The notes below the pieces were generated by a model. The model was not told where the DNA came from. It ran no database searches and saw only the letters and a list, made by a program, of their open reading frames with translations. Of a DNA stretch of 64,000 nucleotides, positions 29,631 to 38,551 are shown one piece after another. The position numbers and the translations under genes were made by a program. The stretch lies in NCBI GenBank assembly GCA_965206405.1, contig CBDBJQ010000006.1, forward strand, positions 2,604,001-2,668,000, given 5' to 3'. This stretch comes from CBDBJQ01 sp965206405 (GTDB taxonomy: Bacteria; Pseudomonadota; Alphaproteobacteria; UBA8366). Positions within the stretch are counted from its first letter, which is position 1. The number at the start of each line of letters is the position of its first letter.

Positions 29631-30536
29631 ATGACAGCAAGAACGACAGCAGGAACGACAGCAGGAACGACGCAAAACGCCTCCGGCATCGAGATTGTTC
29701 CCCTTTCCGACGCTCTCGGCGCGGAGCTACGCGGCATCGATCTAAACAGCGTCGACGACAGTGCTTTCACCATGATCCACGAGGCATGGCTCGACAACCT
29801 CGTCCTGCTGTTCCGGGATCAGGCGCTAACCGACCAGGCGTTGGTCGATTTCAGTCGACGCTTCGGCACCCTTTACGAGATACCGCCCAACGAGAAAGGT
29901 ACGCGCGCCCAGGGCATGATGCCGCAGATTCTTGTCGTTTCGAATCTGCGCGAGAACGGTATCGCGATCGGCGTTCTCGGTGACGACGAGGCCAGGTGGC
30001 ATACCGACATGAACTATATATCGGAGCCAGCCATGGCGAGCGCGCTGTTCGCAAGGGAAGTGCCAGAAGTCGGCGGCGACACCGGTTTCTGCAACATGTA
30101 CCAAGCCTATGAGGGACTCCCTCAGGCGCTGCGGGACAAGGTCCGCAACCTTGCCGTGAAACATGATGCATCGACGACGAGCGCCGGCAGGCTGCGCGAG
30201 GGGTACACGGAGACCACCGACGTCTCCATCTCGCCCGGCACGGTCCACCCGATGGTCGTGGTCCACCCCGAAACCAACAGGGAGGCGCTCTATCTCGGCC
30301 GCCGCCTCTACAGCTACATCCCCGATCTTCCCGTTGCAGAATCCGAAGCCCTTCTCGACGAGATCTGGGAGAGCGCGGTGCGGTCCGAATACACCTGGCA
30401 CCACCAGTGGCGCGTCGGCGATGTTCTGATCTGGGACAACCGTTGCACCATGCACCGTCGCGACGCCTTCGATCCCAAGGCTCGGCGCCACATGCGCCGC
30501 ACCCAGATCAAGGGTGCCCGCCCGATCCCCGTCTGA
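29631..30536 (+). CDS. TauD/TfdA family Fe(II)/2-oxoglutarate dioxygenase (second of three)
   Basis: With ATG at 29631 (GAGGAA upstream) the protein has 301 residues. The iron site is His124-x-Asp126 (WHTDMNY) and the distal His in CTMHRRDAF near 280, followed by RRTQ arginines. The first 15 residues (TARTTAGTTAGTT) are encoded by a 12-bp tandem repeat and are probably disordered. ATG codons further upstream at 29535 and 29607 give an N-terminus with no similarity. The substrate is unknown; the neighbour is an enolase-family gene. Confidence 0.85.
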   Translation: MTARTTAGTTAGTTQNASGIEIVPLSDALGAELRGIDLNSVDDSAFTMIHEAWLDNLVLLFRDQALTDQALVDFSRRFGTLYEIPPNEKGTRAQGMMPQILVVSNLRENGIAIGVLGDDEARWHTDMNYISEPAMASALFAREVPEVGGDTGFCNMYQAYEGLPQALRDKVRNLAVKHDASTTSAGRLREGYTETTDVSISPGTVHPMVVVHPETNREALYLGRRLYSYIPDLPVAESEALLDEIWESAVRSEYTWHHQWRVGDVLIWDNRCTMHRRDAFDPKARRHMRRTQIKGARPIPV

Positions 30537-30586
30537 CCAGGCGCCAGACCAGGCGCCCAGACCAGGCGCCCAGACCAGGCACCAGA
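30537..30586. repeat. 12-13-bp tandem repeat after the dioxygenase stop codon
   Basis: Four units of CCAGGCGCCCAGA or close variants begin directly after the TGA at 30534-30536. Confidence 0.9.
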
Positions 30587-30594
30587 GATCCGGA

Positions 30595-31683
30595 TCAGGC
30601 GGAAAAGACGCGCGTCTCGACGGTGCAGCCCTCGAGCGCGTCGCGATCGAGCGGTGGCGAAAAGACGTTGTCGGGCAACGCCTCCAGAATCAGGGCCCCG
30701 TCCCGGACCACCAGTGGCTCGGCGAGAAGGCGGGTCGAGGTTTTCAGAAATCCGACCATCTCGCCGGCATTGTCGACACCCCGGCGCGCCACGCAGGCCT
30801 CGGTCCAACAGGCGAAATCAGACTGCACGCCGTTGCCCAGTACCGGGGTCATTCCCTGTGCGCGAATCCGCTCCAGGCCGGTAACGCAGCGTTCGAGGCC
30901 ACCAACCTTCATCAGTTTAAGCTTGATCCAGTCCGCCGCCCCGAGTTCGGCCACCCTGTCGATGTCCCCCTCGTCATAGATCGACTCGTCCAGCATCAGC
31001 GGCACGCCACTGCTCTCCCGGGCGGCCTTGCGCACGGCGACAGCCGCGTCCCAGTCGCCGGCAACACAGGTTTGCTCGACCAGTTCGATGGCTTCGGGCG
31101 ACATCCGCTGCACGAAGGCAACGGCGTCTTCCGGGGTGTAACCCTGGTTGGCGTCGACGCGAAGCCGGACCCGGCCAGCGACTGCGCGTTGGATCAGGGC
31201 GAGGCGCTCGAGATCATCCTCGAGACCCCACCCCACCTTGACCTTAAGGACCCCGTAGCCGGCCGCGACCTTCTCCTCGATCGAGTCCTCGATCGCCCCG
31301 GGTCGAGTTTCGTTCAGGCTGGCCAGCAGCGGGACCGAGCCGCACGCCCGCAGGATCTCGTGGCCACCGAGCATCTCGACCGCCATCACCAACCCGGAAA
31401 CGGTGAATGGCATCGCACGGCGAGATTGCTCGAACAGCGCCAGCCCGTCTTCCGCCATCATTCCCGTCGCCGCCTCGGCGAGATGGCAGGCGACGGTCCA
31501 GCTCTGGTCCGGCGTCTCCGGGGTGTATCCGGTCAGCACCGTCGCTTCGCCGAAGCCAGTGCGACCATCGGCGGTAATCTCGACAAAGAGCGTATCGAAG
31601 ATGGTGATGTCGGCAATGGCGGTACGGTAGGGCTCGCCCAGGGGCAGGGCGAGTCTCCGGAGCGTGAATCTCTCGAGCCGCAT
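30595..31683 (-). CDS. enolase-superfamily enzyme, mandelate racemase/muconate lactonizing type
   Basis: The 362-residue protein has the MLE-subgroup catalytic set: KVKVG near residue 165 (Lys-x-Lys), metal ligands Asp in RVDANQGY near 195, Glu in LVEQ near 220, Asp in MLDES near 248, and the opposite-face Lys in KLKLMKVGG near 270. Members racemise, cycloisomerise or dehydrate carboxylates by proton abstraction. The specificity is unknown; o-succinylbenzoate, dipeptide and cis-muconate enzymes share this pattern. Convergent with the dioxygenase gene. Confidence 0.87.
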   Translation of the reverse strand: MRLERFTLRRLALPLGEPYRTAIADITIFDTLFVEITADGRTGFGEATVLTGYTPETPDQSWTVACHLAEAATGMMAEDGLALFEQSRRAMPFTVSGLVMAVEMLGGHEILRACGSVPLLASLNETRPGAIEDSIEEKVAAGYGVLKVKVGWGLEDDLERLALIQRAVAGRVRLRVDANQGYTPEDAVAFVQRMSPEAIELVEQTCVAGDWDAAVAVRKAARESSGVPLMLDESIYDEGDIDRVAELGAADWIKLKLMKVGGLERCVTGLERIRAQGMTPVLGNGVQSDFACWTEACVARRGVDNAGEMVGFLKTSTRLLAEPLVVRDGALILEALPDNVFSPPLDRDALEGCTVETRVFSA

Positions 31684-31752
31684 CTGTCACTCCATTGTGT
31701 TTGCTGTGTTTGCGTGTCCGGCGCCTGGCACTTCGTCCCGGCGTTTTGTCCA

Positions 31753-31806
31753 CCGGTATTTTGCATCCGTATTTTGCATCAATATTTTTCCCCGGTATTT
31801 TGCATC
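31753..31806. repeat. 13-14-bp AT-rich tandem repeat upstream of the enolase-family gene
   Basis: Three copies of CCGGTATTTTGCAT or variants, the third separated by a degenerate unit. They lie in the divergent promoter region between the enolase-family and aldehyde dehydrogenase genes. Confidence 0.8.
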
Positions 31807-31920
31807 GGATGCCGTCGCACACTATAGATTGAGGCATCAATTCTGACCCGGATTTCCGGACCTGACCCGTATTGAGGGCAGCGCCGGATAGCGAGAATCC
31901 CAGAACAGGGAGAACCGAGC

Positions 31921-33360
31921 ATGAACGATGCGGCTGTACAGCAGCGCAAGGCTGCCGGGGGCATCCAGGAGGGCGGAGGCGAAGCTGCCGTCCGCATCCT
32001 TGTGGCCCAGGCCCGTGCGGCAATGGAAGCCATTGAGGACGCCGGACAGGAGCGGATCGATGAGGCGGTCACCGCGCTGGCCTGGTCGATCTATGAGGAG
32101 AGCCGGGCCCGCGAACTCGCCGAACTTGCGGTGCGCGACACTGGCCTCGGCAACGCGCCCGACAAGATTATAAAGAACCAGCGCAAGAACTTCGGCACCC
32201 TGCGCGACCTCATGCGGGTCAGGACCGTCGGCGTCATCGACGAGGACAGGGGCGTGGTCAGATACGCCAAACCGGTCGGCGTCGTGGCAGCAGTCACGCC
32301 CTCAACCAATCCGGCGGCAACCCCGGTCAACAAGGCGATGATGGCCGTCAAGGGCGGCAACGCCGTCATCATCGCCCCATCCCCGGCCGGATGGACTACC
32401 ACCGCACGCGCCGTCGACTATATGCGCGCCGAACTGAAGAAGATCGATATGCCGGAGGATCTGGTGCAGATTCTGGGCAAGCCGGTCACCAAGGAGGCGA
32501 CCCGCGCCCTGATGCAGATGGCCGACCTCGTCGTCGTGACCGGAAGCCAGTCCAACGTTCGCGACGCCTACTCCAGCGGCACACCGGCGATCGGTGTCGG
32601 CGCCGGCAATGTCCCGGTCATCATCGATTCCTCCGCCGATCTCGACGACGCAGCGGAAAAGATCTGCGCATCGAAGATTTTCGACAACGCCACCTCGTGC
32701 TCTTCGGAGAACTCGGTCACCATCCTCGATGATATCTACGAGGACGGCATTGCCGCTCTCGAGCGCGCCGGCGGCTGGCGGGCCGGGCCGGAGGAGTGCC
32801 GCCGCATCGAGGCGGCGCTGTGGCAAAACGGCAAGCTGAACCGCCACCTGATCGCCCGCGGCTGTGAGGCGATCGCCGCGGTGGCCGAACTGCCGCAGGC
32901 GGCGGCAACCGCCAAGTTCCTCATAGTCGAGGACGAGGGCATCGGGCCGGATCATCCCTTCTCCGGCGAGAAACTGTCGCTTGTGCTGACCGTCTACCGG
33001 GCCCGCGACTTCGCGCACGCCAAGGCGCATGTGCAGGATATCCTCGATTTCCAGGGTGCCGGACACTCAGTCGGCATCCACACAGCCGAGGCGATCCATG
33101 CACGCGAACTGGCGGAGGACCTCAGGGTCGTCCGGGTCATCGTCAACCAGCCTCATACCTTCGGCAATGGCGGCTCCTTCTCCAACGGGCTCAACTTCAC
33201 CCTGTCGATGGGATGCGGAACCTGGGCCGGAAACTCGATCTCGGAAAACCTCAATTACCGGCACTTCATCAACATCACGCATCTGGTGAACGAGATCCCC
33301 GAGGATCGCCCCTCCGAGGAGGCGCTGTTCGGGACTTACTGGGCAAAATACGGCAAGTAA
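31921..33360 (+). CDS. CoA-acylating aldehyde dehydrogenase (SauS/EutE-like)
   Basis: The 479-residue protein belongs to the acylating aldehyde dehydrogenase group: AVTPSTNPAATPVNKA near residue 120, the catalytic Cys260 in NATSCSSENSV, and the FGNGGSFSNGLNFTLSMGCGTW region near 415. Such enzymes interconvert an aldehyde and its acyl-CoA with NAD(P). The sequence resembles sulfoacetaldehyde dehydrogenase (acylating), SauS, but this is a judgement by eye. It is followed by a SucC/SucD-like CoA ligase pair, the arrangement known for carboxylate activation and reduction such as sulfoacetate. GGGAGA precedes the ATG. Confidence 0.85.
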   Translation: MNDAAVQQRKAAGGIQEGGGEAAVRILVAQARAAMEAIEDAGQERIDEAVTALAWSIYEESRARELAELAVRDTGLGNAPDKIIKNQRKNFGTLRDLMRVRTVGVIDEDRGVVRYAKPVGVVAAVTPSTNPAATPVNKAMMAVKGGNAVIIAPSPAGWTTTARAVDYMRAELKKIDMPEDLVQILGKPVTKEATRALMQMADLVVVTGSQSNVRDAYSSGTPAIGVGAGNVPVIIDSSADLDDAAEKICASKIFDNATSCSSENSVTILDDIYEDGIAALERAGGWRAGPEECRRIEAALWQNGKLNRHLIARGCEAIAAVAELPQAAATAKFLIVEDEGIGPDHPFSGEKLSLVLTVYRARDFAHAKAHVQDILDFQGAGHSVGIHTAEAIHARELAEDLRVVRVIVNQPHTFGNGGSFSNGLNFTLSMGCGTWAGNSISENLNYRHFINITHLVNEIPEDRPSEEALFGTYWAKYGK

Positions 33361-33413
33361 GCCCGCAGCAAATCGACCCGTAGCAAGCAGACCCGTAGCA
33401 AGCAAACCCGCAG
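33361..33413. repeat. 15-bp tandem repeat between the aldehyde dehydrogenase and the CoA ligase gene
   Basis: Three units (ACCCGTAGCAAGCAG and variants) plus a partial fill the entire 53-base gap and run up to the ATG of the next gene, displacing any normal ribosome site. Confidence 0.9.
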
Positions 33414-34538
33414 ATGGATTTCGAAGAGTACGCGGCCAAACCGTTGCTGGAGACCGCAGGCATCGCGATCCCCGGAGGCGAGGTTGCCGCGACTCCAGAG
33501 GAGGCCGCGGCCGCCGCCGGGCGGCTTGGCGCATGCGTCGTCAAGGCGCAGGTCGCTTCAGGCAAACGCGGCAAGGCCGGCGGTATCGCGCTAGCCCAGA
33601 ATCCGGCGGAGGCCGAGGCCGCTGCCGCCCGCATCCTCGGCATGACCATCGGTGACCTGCGTGTCGAACGCCTGCTGGTCGAACAGCAGGTCGATATCGC
33701 ACGCGAGCTCTATGCCGCAGTGATGAACGATCCCGAGAGCCAGTCGCCGCTGCTGCTGTTCTCGACCGAAGGCGGAATGGACATCGAGGAGGTTGCCGAG
33801 ACGCAGCCGGACCGCCTGCTGCGACTTCCCATCGACATCCGCCATGGTCTGTCGGAGGAAGCAGCACGTGAGGCAATCGCCGGATTCGATCTTGCGAGGT
33901 CTACCGGCCCTGTCGCCGACGCGTTGGTGCGTCTTTACAAAGCCTATGCGGAGAACGACGCCGAGTTGGTCGAGATCAACCCGCTCGCCGTCACCGGGAA
34001 GGATCGTGTCGTCGCCCTCGACTGCAAGTTCACGCTCGATGATTCCGCAGCGCCACGGCAGTCAGAACTCCGACAACAGGGTGTGCCCGAGCCGCTGACC
34101 GAACTTGAGACCCGCGGCCGCGCTCTCGGCCTCAAATACATCGAGTTCGATGGCCCCATCGGCATCATCGCCAACGGCGCCGGGCTGACCATGACCACGA
34201 TGGACGCAGTCCGGCATTACGGCGGAGCGCCGGCGAATTTCCTCGAGATCGGCGGTGACGCCTACACCCTCGGGAAACCGGCCCTTGAGCTGGCGCTCGC
34301 CCATCCGAAGGTGCGCGCCCTGCTGGTCAATTTCTGCGGCGCCTTTGCCCGCACCGACGTGATGACCGAAGCGATCGTCGACGCCTGGCAGGAGCTCGAT
34401 CCGTCGATCCCGGTGTTTTTCACCATCCACGGCACCGGCGAGGCGGAGGCCATCGCCATGGTGCGCGAACAGTTGAACCTTGAGCCCTACGACTTGATGG
34501 ATGACGCGGTGAAGGCCGCGGTTGCGGCGGCACAATGA
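33414..34538 (+). CDS. ATP-grasp acyl-CoA ligase beta subunit (SucC/MtkA-like)
   Basis: This 374-residue protein has the SucC architecture: an N-terminal ATP-grasp domain (DFEEYAAKPLLETAGI, VVKAQVASGKRGKAGGI, LVEINPLAVT near 180) and a C-terminal Rossmann domain with GIIANGAGLTMTTMD near 245 and NFLEIGGDAY near 270. With its partner it would form an acyl-CoA from a carboxylate, CoA and ATP via phosphohistidine. It may be malate, sulfoacetate or another acid ligase rather than succinyl-CoA synthetase, because the sdh/kgd context is absent. No ribosome site precedes the ATG. Confidence 0.85.
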   Translation: MDFEEYAAKPLLETAGIAIPGGEVAATPEEAAAAAGRLGACVVKAQVASGKRGKAGGIALAQNPAEAEAAAARILGMTIGDLRVERLLVEQQVDIARELYAAVMNDPESQSPLLLFSTEGGMDIEEVAETQPDRLLRLPIDIRHGLSEEAAREAIAGFDLARSTGPVADALVRLYKAYAENDAELVEINPLAVTGKDRVVALDCKFTLDDSAAPRQSELRQQGVPEPLTELETRGRALGLKYIEFDGPIGIIANGAGLTMTTMDAVRHYGGAPANFLEIGGDAYTLGKPALELALAHPKVRALLVNFCGAFARTDVMTEAIVDAWQELDPSIPVFFTIHGTGEAEAIAMVREQLNLEPYDLMDDAVKAAVAAAQ

Positions 34539-35407
34539 TTGTCCGCGCGGGCGAAACGGTCCTGGTCCAGGGGATTACCGGCAAGCAGGGCACGTTCTGG
34601 ACCCAACGCATGGCCGAGTACGGAACCAAGATCATCGGCGGCATCAATCCGAAGAAAGGCGGCACCACCCATGCCGGGTATCCGGTCTGGGCCTCGGCCC
34701 ACGACGCCGCCGCCGAGACGGCGGTCGACGTCTCGGTGATGTTCATACCCCCGATGGGGGTCAAGGCAGCGGCGCTCGACGCCATAGGAGCCGGCATCTC
34801 CAAGATCGTCTGCTTGACCGAGCACATCCCGGTCCAGGACGTGATGTATTTTCTCGCCGCTGCCCGCGAGGCGAAATGCCAGGTGATCGGACCGAACACG
34901 GCTGGATTGGTCACACCCGGGGAAAACTTCGTCGGGTTCATGCCAGCCTTCAACGACACCATCTTCCGTCCGGGCAAGGTCGGCGTGATCTCACGTAGCG
35001 GCAGCCTCGGTACCCTGATCTGCCTCAAGGTCGTCGAGGCCGGGTTCGGGATTTCCGCCTTCATCGGCATCGGCGGTGATCCGGTCGTTGGCACCACCAC
35101 CGCCGAGGCGCTGGAAACGCTTGATCGGGATCCAGGCACCGAAGCCGTTGTCATGGTCGGCGAAATCGGCGGCGCGATGGAGGAGCACGCGGCCGAATAC
35201 GCACGTGGAATGAAAAAGCCGATCGTTGCCTTTATCGCTGGCGCCGCCTCTCCACCAGGCAAGCGTATGGGCCATGCGGGGGCGATTGTGATGGGCGGCA
35301 AGGGATCCTATGCGGCAAAACGCGACGCGCTCGAGGCGGCTGGCGTCACCGTACTCGACACGCCTTCAGAAGCCGGCACGGCGATCAGGGAGAGTATGGG
35401 CGAATAA
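34535..35407 (+). CDS. acyl-CoA ligase alpha subunit (SucD/MtkB-like)
   Basis: The alpha subunit carries the CoA-binding Rossmann domain and the phosphorylated histidine. Visible are VLVQGITGKQGTFW at the N-terminus, VIGPNTAGLVTPGE near 125, SRSGSLGTL near 153 and the active-site His in GKRMGHAGAIV near 248. Its ATG overlaps the stop of the beta subunit gene by four bases, so subunits are made together. Full length is 290 residues, as in SucD. The acid substrate is unknown. Confidence 0.88.
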   Translation: MIVRAGETVLVQGITGKQGTFWTQRMAEYGTKIIGGINPKKGGTTHAGYPVWASAHDAAAETAVDVSVMFIPPMGVKAAALDAIGAGISKIVCLTEHIPVQDVMYFLAAAREAKCQVIGPNTAGLVTPGENFVGFMPAFNDTIFRPGKVGVISRSGSLGTLICLKVVEAGFGISAFIGIGGDPVVGTTTAEALETLDRDPGTEAVVMVGEIGGAMEEHAAEYARGMKKPIVAFIAGAASPPGKRMGHAGAIVMGGKGSYAAKRDALEAAGVTVLDTPSEAGTAIRESMGE

Positions 35408-35515
35408 ACCGCGACGCTGCACGCACCGCCCGCGCAGGCGGCGCGCCATGATGACCGCAGAACCCGGCTCCCGTGCCACCCTGGGCTGGGATCCGGCTTG
35501 CGGGCTTTCCCTCGT

Positions 35516-36448
35516 TCAGCGTTTGCCCCACCTCTTGCCCTCAACGGTTTGCTCCTCGATCTCGTAGAAATCCTCGAGGTCGATCAGATCCTCGATCAGC
35601 TGACGCGTCTCGACCATTTGCTCATCGGTCATACCTGTAAACCCACCATCAGCGCGAATCTCCTCCAGCGCCCTGCGGCTGGCGTCCAGACTGGCCAGCA
35701 TGCAGAGCTGGGCATCGATGCAGGCGCCGTACCCCATCTCCTCGAGAGCTTTCAGGGAATAAACCGGCCGACCCTCCCGGTTGCCCCGACTCTGGACGTA
35801 AACCAGGGGCACCGTGCACTCCTTCGGCGCCCGGGTGGCCTGTTCGTCATCCATCGGGAATAAAAGGCCCATGTCAGCGCCAGCCTCGGCGGCCAGGTTG
35901 AGCCGACGCACCGCTTCGTCGAGACCCTCGAAACGGCAGGTGTCGGTGCGGGCGATAACCACGAAATCGGGATCGACGCGGTCGCGTTCGTGAACGGCCC
36001 AGCGAATCTTGTCGACCAGCTCCTCGGCTGTCACCGCATGGGCGACGTACTTATGATAATGGGCCCGCTTCGGGTAGAGCTGGTCCTCGATATGGACGCC
36101 GGCGACGCCGGCATGGATGAACTCGCGCACCGTCCGCGTCACATGCAGAGGTTCGCCGAATCCGGCACCCGCATCGCAGACGACCGGGATCGAAACCGCC
36201 CGGGCAACCGTACCGGCAGTACCGACCTGCTCGGTCATTGTCAGCAGCGGTTCGGTTGCAGCCAGCGAAGCCCCGGTGACGTAGCCGCCGACATAGGCGG
36301 CGGGGAATCCCATGTGCTGCACCAGACGGCCGCCGAGCGGGTCGTGGACGGCGGGCATGTAAACAAACTTCCCTGCGGCCACCATCCGGCGCAGGGCCGC
36401 GGACGGCCGCTCCGCTACTGCAGAAACCTTGTCGCCGTCTGCGCTCAT
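35516..36448 (-). CDS. isocitrate lyase/PEP mutase family protein with a replaced catalytic Cys motif
   Basis: Members of this TIM-barrel family cleave or make C-C or C-P bonds of 2-oxo- or hydroxyacids. The Mg site VCDAGAGFGEP near residue 84 and IEDQLYPKR near 115 are present, but the usual KRCGH or KKCGH loop that holds the catalytic Cys of the lyases reads KRAHYHKY here. It is therefore not a normal isocitrate, methylisocitrate or dimethylmalate lyase. ATG at 36448 follows GGGGAAG; the reading upstream has no similarity. It is convergent with the SucD-like gene and divergent from a dioxygenase. Confidence 0.8.
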   Translation of the reverse strand: MSADGDKVSAVAERPSAALRRMVAAGKFVYMPAVHDPLGGRLVQHMGFPAAYVGGYVTGASLAATEPLLTMTEQVGTAGTVARAVSIPVVCDAGAGFGEPLHVTRTVREFIHAGVAGVHIEDQLYPKRAHYHKYVAHAVTAEELVDKIRWAVHERDRVDPDFVVIARTDTCRFEGLDEAVRRLNLAAEAGADMGLLFPMDDEQATRAPKECTVPLVYVQSRGNREGRPVYSLKALEEMGYGACIDAQLCMLASLDASRRALEEIRADGGFTGMTDEQMVETRQLIEDLIDLEDFYEIEEQTVEGKRWGKR

Positions 36449-36608
36449 TGTTTCACTTCCCCTTGTGTTTCCCGGGCTCTGTGTTTCCTGAGCCTGTCCC
36501 AGAGCACAATGGAAGATCAGTATAGGCTCCGCAAGGTTTGAACCGGCATCCGGCCACGCTAGACTAATTCTGGCAGAAGCGGCACCGGAATTCGGGGACA
36601 CTTTACGC

Positions 36609-37724
36609 ATGCAAAGCAACAACACAGCGGATGTGAAAGCGCCGGTCGGCGGAAGTGCTGACCATCCGCGGCGCATCGACCGGCCTTGTGCATGGTACAG
36701 TGCCGAACTCGAGAAAGACCGATCGTGGATCTGGGTGATGCAGCCGGAGCATATCGAGGAACTCGATGCGGCGCTGCGCCTCTCGAAGGAAAATGGACTC
36801 GCCGAACAGGAGGTCACCAAGGACAACTTCCCGCTGTCCGGATTCGCCAAGGAACTCGATCGTCTGGGCGATGAACTCGAATACGGCTACGGTGTGGTTT
36901 TGATGCGCGGTTTTCCGGTCGACCGCTACAGTCACGAGGACATCCGCCGGATCTACTGGGGTATCGGTGCGCATATCGGCAACGCCGAATCCCAGAACAT
37001 CAAGGGCGAGTTGATGCAGGAGATCACCGATCTCGGCTTCGACTACAGAAAATCCGAACATCGTGGCAGCATGACCTCGGCCCTGCTCCGGCCGCATTGC
37101 GACATCACCGACATCGTCGGACTGCTCTGCGTCAGAACTGCGAAATCGGGTGGCGAAAGCACGGTCCGCAGCTCGATGACGATCTACAACGAGGTTCTCG
37201 ACAAGCATCCGGAATACCTGCCGGCGCTTCATCGCGGGTTCCACTACGAGCTCGACGGCAAGGGCCCGGCCGGTGCTCCCGACGAGGTAACCCACCGGGT
37301 TCCTGTCTACAGCTGGCACGAAGGACACATCGCCTGCCGCTTCAACCAGAAGGCGATCGAGGCGGGCGCCACCAAGTCGGGAAGCGGGCTCGATGCACTC
37401 GAGCAGGAGGCCATCGACTTCATCGGTGGTGCCGCCATCCGGCCTGATATCGAACTCTCGATGACCTTCGAACCCGGTGACATTCAGTGGCTCAACAACT
37501 ACGTCATTCTTCACGCTCGTTCCGGCTTTACCGACTATGAAGACCCTGCCAAACGCCGACTTCTCTATCGGCTGTGGCTCAACTATTCGAAGGCGCGGCC
37601 ACTCGACGACGCCTTCGCCAACAAGGCCTTGAGTGGGCCGCGCAAGGGCGTGATCAAACGAAACCCGACCTACGTCAGCGCCGAGATGCTCAATCCCCCG
37701 AAAACCACGGAGCAACGCCTGTGA
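36609..37724 (+). CDS. TauD/TfdA family dioxygenase, gamma-butyrobetaine hydroxylase-like (third of three)
   Basis: The 371-residue protein is longer than the other two dioxygenases and resembles the clavaminate/gamma-butyrobetaine-type branch. Iron ligands are His and Asp of LRPHCDITD near residue 160 and the distal His in ILHARSGFTDY near 302, with KRRLLYRLWL providing the co-substrate arginine. Its stop codon overlaps the GTG start of an aldolase gene, so the hydroxylated product may be cleaved by that aldolase. The substrate is unknown. Confidence 0.83.
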   Translation: MQSNNTADVKAPVGGSADHPRRIDRPCAWYSAELEKDRSWIWVMQPEHIEELDAALRLSKENGLAEQEVTKDNFPLSGFAKELDRLGDELEYGYGVVLMRGFPVDRYSHEDIRRIYWGIGAHIGNAESQNIKGELMQEITDLGFDYRKSEHRGSMTSALLRPHCDITDIVGLLCVRTAKSGGESTVRSSMTIYNEVLDKHPEYLPALHRGFHYELDGKGPAGAPDEVTHRVPVYSWHEGHIACRFNQKAIEAGATKSGSGLDALEQEAIDFIGGAAIRPDIELSMTFEPGDIQWLNNYVILHARSGFTDYEDPAKRRLLYRLWLNYSKARPLDDAFANKALSGPRKGVIKRNPTYVSAEMLNPPKTTEQRL

Positions 37725-38509
37725 CTGCACCTGTGATCAAAAACGCCGCTATGGAAGCACTCGCGGCCGGCGGCCTTGCGCTCGGCGTCGGGTTGCGCCT
37801 CGCGCGCACTGTCGAGATTGCGAAAATGATGAAAACGGCCGGCTATGACTGGCTGTTCGTCGATATGGAGCACAACTCGATGTCCGTCGACATCGCGGCG
37901 CAGATCTGCGTTGCCGCCCAAGACGCCGGTATCACGCCGATCGTCCGGGTGCCTGGCTTCCAGCACTTTCACGCCACACGCGTTCTCGACGCCGGGGCCC
38001 AGGGCATCGTCGTGCCGCATGTCGACGATGCGGAAACAGCAGCGAAGATGGTCGAAAACACCAAGTATCCGCCGCTTGGAAAACGATCAGTCACCGGCGC
38101 TCTGCCCCAACTCGATTTCCAGCCAATATCGGTCGCCGACACCACCGCCGCAGTCAATGCCGCAACCATGCTGGTGATCATGCTGGAAACCCCGCAGGCC
38201 ATTGAAAACGCCGATGCCATTGCCGCCATCGATGGCGTCGACGCGTTGTTGATCGGCACCAACGACCTCACCATGGAGATGGGCATCCCCGGACAGGTCG
38301 GTGATCCGTCCGTCGAAGAGGCGTACCGCACAGCCGCGGCAGCCTGCGAGAAGCACGGGAAAGTTCTCGGCCTGGGTGGCGTCTACGACCCAACGCTGAT
38401 GAAAACCTACATTGCGATCGGCGCCCGGCTGATTCTGGCCGGCAGTGATTCGAGCTTCATGATGAAGGCCGCGAAGGATCAGGCAGCGGCGGTGCGCGGA
38501 TTAGCCTGA
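37721..38509 (+). CDS. HpcH/HpaI family class II aldolase
   Basis: This protein of 262 residues is a metal-dependent pyruvate or oxaloacetate aldolase of the HpaI type: LALGVGLRLAR near the start, DWLFVDMEHNSM near 46, VVPHVDDAE near 93, MLETPQAIEN near 150 with the metal Glu, and GTNDLTMEMG near 180. The GTG start at 37721 overlaps the preceding stop (GTGA); a longer upstream reading is within the dioxygenase gene. The pair suggests hydroxylation followed by retro-aldol cleavage. Confidence 0.88.
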   Translation: MTAPVIKNAAMEALAAGGLALGVGLRLARTVEIAKMMKTAGYDWLFVDMEHNSMSVDIAAQICVAAQDAGITPIVRVPGFQHFHATRVLDAGAQGIVVPHVDDAETAAKMVENTKYPPLGKRSVTGALPQLDFQPISVADTTAAVNAATMLVIMLETPQAIENADAIAAIDGVDALLIGTNDLTMEMGIPGQVGDPSVEEAYRTAAAACEKHGKVLGLGGVYDPTLMKTYIAIGARLILAGSDSSFMMKAAKDQAAAVRGLA

Positions 38510-38514
38510 CCTCC

Positions 38515-38540
38515 GTCTCTGAAATCCGCCTCTGAAATCG
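38515..38540. repeat. 13-bp tandem duplication after the aldolase gene
   Basis: GTCTCTGAAATCC is followed directly by GCCTCTGAAATCG, starting five bases after the TGA. Confidence 0.8.
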
Positions 38541-38551
38541 GGTGAGCGCGA

